This document shows positions 58,113 to 64,000 of a stretch of DNA of 64,000 nucleotides, piece by piece; the first letter of the stretch is position 1, and the number at the start of each line of letters is the position of its first letter. The position numbers and the translations under genes are program-made. This DNA is from Tigriopus japonicus. Lineage: Eukaryota; Arthropoda; Copepoda; Harpacticoida; Harpacticidae. The notes beneath the pieces were generated by a model that was not told the origin of the DNA, made no database searches, and was given only the letters and a program-made list of their open reading frames with translations. Where the stretch lies: the NCBI GenBank assembly GCA_010645155.1, contig CM021318.1:9580889-9644888 (forward strand). The letters are read 5' to 3'.

Positions 58113-58630
58113 GGTACTAGTGATGTCATCATTTTTGGCGGGGAAAAAGTTGGGAAGACATTTGTTTCTGAAAAGAGTGAAAAGTAGCTAAAACAAAGAT
58201 TCAGGCTTGGCAATTGCAACAATTCCTTTCTCATCTGCACAATTTGAAGTTGGAATAGCAATTCTTGACATTTTTTTTGCAAATGAATATGTTATGCTGC
58301 TTTTATTGAAAATTTTGCTACATAAACTAAGAGGGTTCTTGGGAACTTTTGAATCAGGAATGCCCGATTTTGAATAACAAGATGGCCAGAAGAAATTAGT
58401 TCCTGGGGCAACTAAGCCTAAAAAACGAATAATTTGTTTAATTGAAGGCTTCCAATTTCTCCTACTGTTTTTAAATTACTTTGCAATCATCCTTAACATA
58501 GATTAACCGTGTCATTGTTCTGAAATGCAACATTTTTTGAAAATCTTACCCTTGAAAACTCAGGTAATTTTTGGCAAGCCTAGACTGCTAACGGCAGCTG
58601 GTCTGTAAGTTGCTACGGTAATCACTCCTA
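58113..58630. repeat. Dispersed repeat family A, copy 2
   Basis: Co-linear with 1598-2115 at roughly 80 percent by eye. The minus-strand reading shared by both copies includes WPSCYS, GIPDSKV, LCS, SRIAIPTS and CADEKGIVA, so the family may descend from a coding element. Confidence 0.8.
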
Positions 58631-59404
58631 TCGAATAGAAAATGGATTTTGATGAACCAAGAACATCCAATGAAACATAAGAATGCTTAGATGGCTCATT
58701 TTGCTAACAAAAATTGTACTTTTGTTTGAGATTGCACCCTTCCTTCAAGATCTGCTCCTGGCTTCAAAAAAAATCCAAGTGGAACACAATCCATTGAAAT
58801 CTGTTACATACTAGAGGGAGTGTAATCGTAAAAGCCTGTCGCCAATTGTTGAGTGGACAAAAATGCGGGAACATTTAAAATGTATGACCAGGCAAATGAC
58901 ACCATGCAATTGATGAATAAAAGGTGGAATTGAGTGATGTTCTTGGGTCATCTTTGGTCGTAATGTTAAGGGTCTAGTTTCAAACTAGACCCCTAAAAGC
59001 GCAAAATTGGTGCAGAAGTGCAAGACATATGGAGATTATGCTGATCTTGATGGTACGTATCAGCTAGGGTCGGGTCAGCTTTGCTCTCAAGTTGGTTTAA
59101 AAAAATGCCATAAAAATGCCTGAATGAAAACTTGCTTCAATTCAAGAAATATTGAAAACACAATTCAAATTTTGTTACCATTCATCGCGGGATTGAATTG
59201 AGTTTTACAAATTTACATATTTTTAAACTTGACCAAACAATGTCATTTTTGCCTAGTTAGTGGCAGCTCATTTGGCATTGTTTTGGCATTTTTCAACTTC
59301 CAACTACATACCAAGCTTGTCAGCATTCGGCCGACGTCTTTGTTCAGCTCGACCAAAGACTTTAATTTCGACCAGCGAGCTCAAAAGGATTCCCCAATTT
59401 CAAC
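58631..59404. other. No gene seen; upstream region of the 59405 ORF
   Basis: AT-rich sequence without a recognisable element or promoter motif. Confidence 0.3.
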
Positions 59405-59752
59405 ATGTCTCAACCAACAGACAACTTTATTCAGTATAAGGAAAATACTAATAATATTATGCAAGTTCCGTGGTCCATGTATTATGTTAGTGGATTGTCT
59501 CAGGGAGACACTCGTTTTTGGATTCTGGACTTCGTTGCAAAAACCTCCGGAGATCGGCTCAAGAAATTCTACCTGAGGTTCATAGATGAGACAGGAACTG
59601 CCTGTTGGATTCTACCAAATTTCTCCATAAAAGAAGCTTTCAAGTTTGCGCGACGGCGTCTGAGAAGATCGCCTGCTGTCTATTTGAGCGTCTGGCCCCA
59701 ATATGGCTTCAAGTATATCAAAACTGAGGAGGATCAAAAGTTGTTTCATTGA
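59405..59752 (+). CDS. Hypothetical 115-aa protein (orphan)
   Basis: Complete ATG-to-stop frame (MSQPTDNFIQYKEN... to EEDQKLFH). Composition is protein-like rather than AT-driven: 5 Trp, balanced charge, a basic helix candidate (IKEAFKFARRRLRRSP) and aromatic strands (WILDFVAK, FYLRFIDETG, VYLSVWPQYGFKYIK). It has no signal peptide or membrane segment, and no family is recognised. The ATG context (caacATGtc) is acceptable, and an AATAAA lies about 55 bases after the stop (about 59809). It could be a single-exon lineage-specific gene or a captured transposon accessory ORF, since hAT-like ends may flank the downstream region. Confidence 0.45.
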   Translation: MSQPTDNFIQYKENTNNIMQVPWSMYYVSGLSQGDTRFWILDFVAKTSGDRLKKFYLRFIDETGTACWILPNFSIKEAFKFARRRLRRSPAVYLSVWPQYGFKYIKTEEDQKLFH

Positions 59753-59787
59753 CTTTTAGCATTTGACAGAGGTTAGTGTGGCATAAG

Positions 59788-61677
59788 TAGGGGTGCAGCT
59801 TTCTGGCAAATAAAACATTTGTTTTAGGCCCAAAAATGGCAAATAAACGCGTCCAAAATGGCAAATGAAATGGCATATAAAACAAGAAATGGCAAAAAGA
59901 ATCGCAAATAGACACGAAAATTTACCAAAATATAGCAAAACTGGCCACCAAATTCGGAAAATGAGCATTATATTTCACCAAGAATGAAGTGGAATGGAAG
60001 TGCATGAGCATTTAAGAGAAAATATTGTTATTCCATTGAAAAATCAATATATCCCTTAAACAAAACATTTTGGGCAAAAATATGTTTTTCCTATTTTTTC
60101 TCACAAAAGACAATTTTTAAATTGATTTGACCAAAAATGGCAACTTCCACGTTGAATTGTACTTACCCCATTTCCCCTTTGATGTCGTATTGTTCCTCCA
60201 TTGTAAGAAATGTTCACGTGCGCCAAGGCTCACGGTTCTTGCTAATCAAAGTGGATTTATAATAACCCACGGATATCACGCTCATCGTTCATAGCATCTT
60301 TTCTCAAACTATTTTGGAGGCGACTTATTTTGTCTCAACTCAGAAACTGGATGTCACAAGACAAGTTGATTCTTATATTAAGGGACGATATTATTTTTGA
60401 GCGCATTTCGGTCAGCACAAAAAAAATCATATATCATAATGATCCTTATTTACTCCTAATTCCAGGATTCTCTGATCCAGGTTATGAGCTCACATGTATT
60501 CACTTGAGGCCCAATTTGAAACTTAATCTGAGGTTTACACTAAACTGAAACACGAAATGAGTTTGCCAAAGAACTTTTCCTATTTGAAAGAGATTCACAA
60601 TGGGATAAGTGTTTGTCGAGAGATTGACGGATGAACTTGAGCTTGAAATCCCTCTCAATACTTGCCTTTGTTACGTTGTCTGAGACAAAAAAGTATCGGA
60701 AACCTTGGACGTCATTCATGTCTAACAGATAAATCACTTACGAGTGTACTAATTTCTATGATTTTCTTGTACATTAATCCTCATAAATCACAACCCCAGG
60801 TTAAAAAACTTTTTCTCCAGTCATTGATTTCAGGGAATCAGACGACGTCGGATCGATGAAAAAATGAAGCCCCGGAAGAACAAGAACTGATCTACGCGAA
60901 GCTTTTGTTGATTTTCAAAATCCAATCAAGTTGAACCTTTAATGAGGGCCTCGGTTATTACCATAACAGCTAAATTAGTCCATCAATGCATTGTCTTTTG
61001 TTAATAACATGGACTGTTTTTGTCTTCCATTATTATCATCTTTCTTCATTTTTGTTTTCCTGGCGACAGGTTAATGAATGTTTTTGCAATAGGCTTATTA
61101 AAACTAATTAAACTCCGGCTGAATTTCTCTCAGATAATGCTCCCCTTCAAAATTTCGACGTTTGCACTTATCGCGTTTCTTTGCGCTCTGAAAGCTGAAA
61201 GCAAGTACAAAAAAGCCCACGTGATCATTAGCAGAAGCCTGGCAAGTTCACGATGAGATGAAAGGCTGGGAAAGTGGAATGGAAAGCGTTTCCGGATAGC
61301 AGACGAGGATGTGTGGGATAACCATCAAGAACACGCCATTCAAAATCAAGATTTTTCCAAAAACAAAACGGGAGAGCTATCTGCAATACAGTTCTGAAAT
61401 CAAGAGGGCGTACGGATAAATCCGGTGTAAAGTTGAAATTTTTATAACGTTAAGAAGTTTATAAAATTTTATAAACATCCGAATTCATGAAAGTTAGTTT
61501 GAGCATCTCTAAAATTCTCAACGAAGGCTGGCGCATTTTTGGTCCACAGCATCAATATCTAAAATAAGGGTTGACCCTTTTTCTGCACCTTCCTTTGTGA
61601 TTTGGGCGGATTTTTGTGCAACTTTTATTTTTGGTCATCGAAGGCCTATTTTTATTTGCGCTTTTTGTCCACCCCTA
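59788..61677. mobile_element. Possible 1.9-kb hAT-like element
   Basis: TAGGGGTG-ca...gcaaataaaa at the left and its imperfect reverse complement ttttatttgcgctttttgtcCACCCCTA at the right suggest terminal repeats. Flanking 8-mers ggcataag and atcatgag match only partly. There is no transposase inside; the interior contains a 72-aa frame (60330-60548) and the small ORF at 61137. Tentative. Confidence 0.3.
61137..61256 (+). CDS. Possible small secreted peptide or signal-peptide exon
   Basis: From the internal ATG at 61137 the frame encodes 39 aa that begin as a textbook signal peptide: MLPFKISTFALIAFLCALKAES. The likely cleavage is after AES or KAES, leaving a short basic remainder (KYKKAHVIISRSLASSR). 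A downstream exon through a donor such as ac|gtgatc or aa|gtacaa is also possible. No family is recognised. A hydrophobic run of this kind can arise by chance in AT-rich DNA. Confidence 0.3.
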   Translation: MLPFKISTFALIAFLCALKAESKYKKAHVIISRSLASSR

Positions 61678-62753
61678 ATCATGAGAATTCTAAATGTTCA
61701 CGCCAGTATCTTTGGAGGAAGAAGGAGAAGGTTATGTCGCTAACGAGCCTGCAAGAGGCATAAGCTTTGTTTTTAAACCTAATGTAAAAATTGCTACGGA
61801 AAATATTTTGCAAATTCCATGAATTATTGAAACAATCACAATACATATATGAATCAAGCGCATTCTTAACATGAACAAAGTCTCATAAAAGTTTAAAGCA
61901 TGAAATGAAGGCATTAAACTTTCACATTTGTTACTGCAGTCCTTCCATTCTTTTGCAAAGAAACAATTCTCAGAAAAAGTTGCCATCGAAAAACACTTCA
62001 ATAATACAGAAGAGATAACCTTTATTCATGATTTATTTGCTGACACAAGCACTTTCACCAAAGCAACAGAGGAATTAAATTTATCAAGTTGAATGTAATA
62101 CAATTAACCAACGAACAACCCATTTTTCATATGGGCTCATTTGCGGCATCAAGATTGCCATACAAGGTCTCAAACTACACTAAAATTTATTCTACTAGAA
62201 AATAAAATGCAAAGGAAGAAGACTGGAAAAAATTATTCAAAATCGGCAGTTTCAGCGTGGCCTTCTTGTTGTCTAAAAGGGGTACAAGTTCAGCCTTTTT
62301 ACAAATGCCTCGGAAAAGAAAGAGACAGAAGTGTGCATGTGGGTAAATATCGTTAGAATATCTCTTGAATGAATCGGGAACTGCAATGTCGTCGAACATG
62401 TGGGGGGTCCCCACAATGAGATTGATAGATGACATAGACTAAGCAAATACTCTCTCATTCAATGAGAATGGCCTACATTTTTGACTTTCCTACATTGGAG
62501 CTACAAGGAGCTTTCACTTTCAAAGAAACAAATCTGAGACAAGGTCTGTTTTCATGAACGAATTTAATGATCAAATTGGAGAGAGACAAATACACAGAAA
62601 TAATTAGGATACATCATTATGTTCTAGGGAAATTTCGGTTTGAAGAAGATGGTTTGTCGGATCAGCAGGAATAAACAAGGTCGCATGGGCGTGGCAGCGA
62701 CATCTTGGCAGGAAACCTTTTGAGTGGTCTCTGTATTTCCAGTGTATCCATTT
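61678..62753. other. Intergenic; 3' flank of the IFRD gene
   Basis: No gene seen. Minus-strand polyadenylation candidates are ATTAAA at about 62568 and AATAAA at about 62190. Minus-strand frames here lack domains. Confidence 0.35.
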
Positions 62754-63609
62754 TCAATTACTAAACGTGGCTTGCGAGCGCTTATCACGATTTTTCCCCC
62801 GGGTTTGAGTTCTCCATTTCGAAGCTTGTTGATGCCGAGAATTCTGGAAGAAACATGGAAAAACTTATACCAATGTACGTTCCCGCAAAGACAATTAAGC
62901 ACACGGGAAAAAGTAGTTGTGCGGCTTCACAAGTCATTAAATGTGAATTATGGTCTAGCTTACCCTTTCTTGTTTGGAAGGTTTCAGATTGGATCCATCT
63001 TGAAGATCGGGCAAAGGCTCGCCCAATTCGAACACTTCGCGAATCAACTCATTCTCCTTGAGATGGTAAGCCATACCAGCTCCCATGGCCTAGAAATGAA
63101 AACAGCAAAATATTAGCGTTCAAGACACGTTTGTCTTTTCGACTTGTTTACAACTTCATTTGAAATCACTTCTTGATCTGGCCAGAAAAAAACGGGGTCT
63201 GGCTGGAAATTTGCTCGAAACCTTCCCAGATCCCAGAACTCTCTTTCTCTGGATTTAGCTTACCTTGCATAAGGATGTGTATTGAACCTTTTGGGCCCAT
63301 GTGAGAAGTTCGACAGTTTCACGACCACTGTTGATGGAGAACTTTTCGTAAAACTCGTCATTGTCTTCGATGTATTTCAGAATATCGCGGAACGAGGACT
63401 TTTGCTCCTTGCGATCCTTTTTGGAGCGGAACTTTTGCGAATCTGTGGCAAGTTGTTTCAATTCGGGCAAGAAGCCTTCAACAAGAGCAAAGGCCTCGTC
63501 TTCATTGAACTCGACGGCACTTTCATACAAGACCACGAGGGCTTCGCCGGTGGCAATGCGCAAATCCACATCCGGACTAGCCAAAAGGTCGCCGAATCTG
63601 GTCACATGG
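62754..63609 (-). CDS. IFRD1: Interferon-related developmental regulator (IFRD1/2) homologue, last three exons
   Basis: Exons 63609-63264, 63089-62964 and 62843-62754 (stop at 62756-62754); the 5' part lies beyond the window. The first visible exon has the end of the armadillo-like region (LLASPDVDLRIATGEALVVLYE) and the IFRD signature LATDSQKFRSKKDRKEQKSS, then FRDILKYIEDND. The second reads AMGAGMAYHLKENELIREVF, ELGEPLPDL. The third gives the basic C-terminus RTQTRGKNRDKRSQATFSN, aligning with the conserved RTKxRxKxRDKR end of IFRD proteins. The junctions are phase 0 with consensus donors (gtaagc) and acceptors. Known role: nuclear transcriptional co-regulator in differentiation and stress responses. 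IFRD1 and IFRD2 cannot be separated here; arthropods usually have one. Confidence 0.92.
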
Positions 63610-64000
63610 CTAAAAATACAGAACGATATTAATTCCACACTTACAAAAATGACATGGTGTGTCCGTATGCGGAATATATAAAGTAAAAAAATGAATCAAA
63701 AAAAAGTTAAAAATTCGTGATATTTTCGGGCCCTGAGTAAACTTGAACTAAGCCCAAAACGGTACTCAAAAGATTATTTACACACATGAAGATGGTCATT
63801 AATGGGTTTGATTTGCAAATAAACTTTTGTGGATCCGTGATTGAACATAAATAACGAAATCAAGGTTGAAAATCTGCCAAAAAAAGTCGGTTACAGACGA
63901 TTTTAGGGGGTAATGATGACTTTGGTTTAAGAGGTTTTGACCCTTCCAAAATTATTTTAGTGAATAGATATATTTCATTAACAACGTGTTCCACGTTCCA
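63610..64000. other. Intron of the IFRD gene
   Basis: AT-rich sequence upstream of the acceptor tgtatttttag at 63610. No further exon was recognised before the window ends. Confidence 0.6.

Noticed and set aside
62724..63116. 130-aa plus-strand ORF and a 92-aa minus-strand ORF (62902-62624)
   Set aside because: The first is antisense to IFRD exons. The second reads the last IFRD exon in the wrong frame; the spliced frame gives the conserved RDKR terminus.
1..64000. CRISPR arrays, operons, ribosome-binding sites, replication origins
   Set aside because: The DNA is eukaryotic, and no regularly spaced repeat array or bacterial gene organisation was seen.

Overview
The window is eukaryotic nuclear DNA. 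It has spliced genes with GT-AG introns, minimal introns of about 65 bases next to introns of nearly 10 kb, AATAAA-type polyadenylation signals, tRNA-derived SINEs and many small inverted-repeat transposons. The gene set points to an arthropod: a 27-kDa hemolymph-glycoprotein-like (DUF1397) gene, a C-type lectin with low-complexity tails, a hunchback/Ikaros-like zinc-finger protein, a cyclophilin-40 and an IFRD protein. A crustacean such as a copepod would fit, but the species is inference. The text contains one assembly gap (36007-36097).

Layout. 645-5712 (-): a four-exon secreted protein that I reconstructed by splice phase. It has a signal peptide, about 18 NQPQDW-type hexapeptides, a C-type lectin-like domain and a Thr/Pro heptapeptide tail. 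7645-9288 (-): a single-exon C2H2 zinc-finger protein. 9.3-15.8 kb: no gene seen, several MITEs. 15.8-19.5 kb (+): CpG-rich 5' region and a five-exon Myb/SANT-like DNA-binding protein, convergent with an intronless cyclophilin-40 at 19870-21105 (-). 21.4-26.5 kb: a transposon-rich block with a SINE, hairpin elements, nested Tc1/mariner-type MITEs and a 1.5-kb long-TIR element. 26833-39520 (+): a six-exon DUF1397 gene whose 31-nt coding first exon is 9.7 kb from exon 2; the long intron holds a SINE, a complete hAT MITE with a perfect 8-bp target duplication and the gap-flanking repeat. 39.5-45.7 kb: inverted-repeat elements only. 45785-48076 (-): a 763-aa disordered protein with four VPI motifs and a C-terminal CaaX box. 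48-59 kb: mostly empty, with a SINE, a perfect hairpin element, an internally deleted mariner transposase copy and a second copy of a 0.5-kb repeat. 59405-59752 (+): an orphan 115-aa ORF. 61137-61256 (+): a possible small secreted peptide or first exon. 62754-63609 (-): the last three exons of an IFRD1/2 homologue that continues beyond the right edge.

The genes look functionally unrelated, as is usual for an animal chromosome. The most unusual content is the chimeric lectin/repeat protein, the DUF1397 protein with a hydrophobic, GPI-signal-like C-terminus, and the CaaX-ending disordered protein. All exon joins were made by hand from phase and splice consensus. RNA-seq would settle them.
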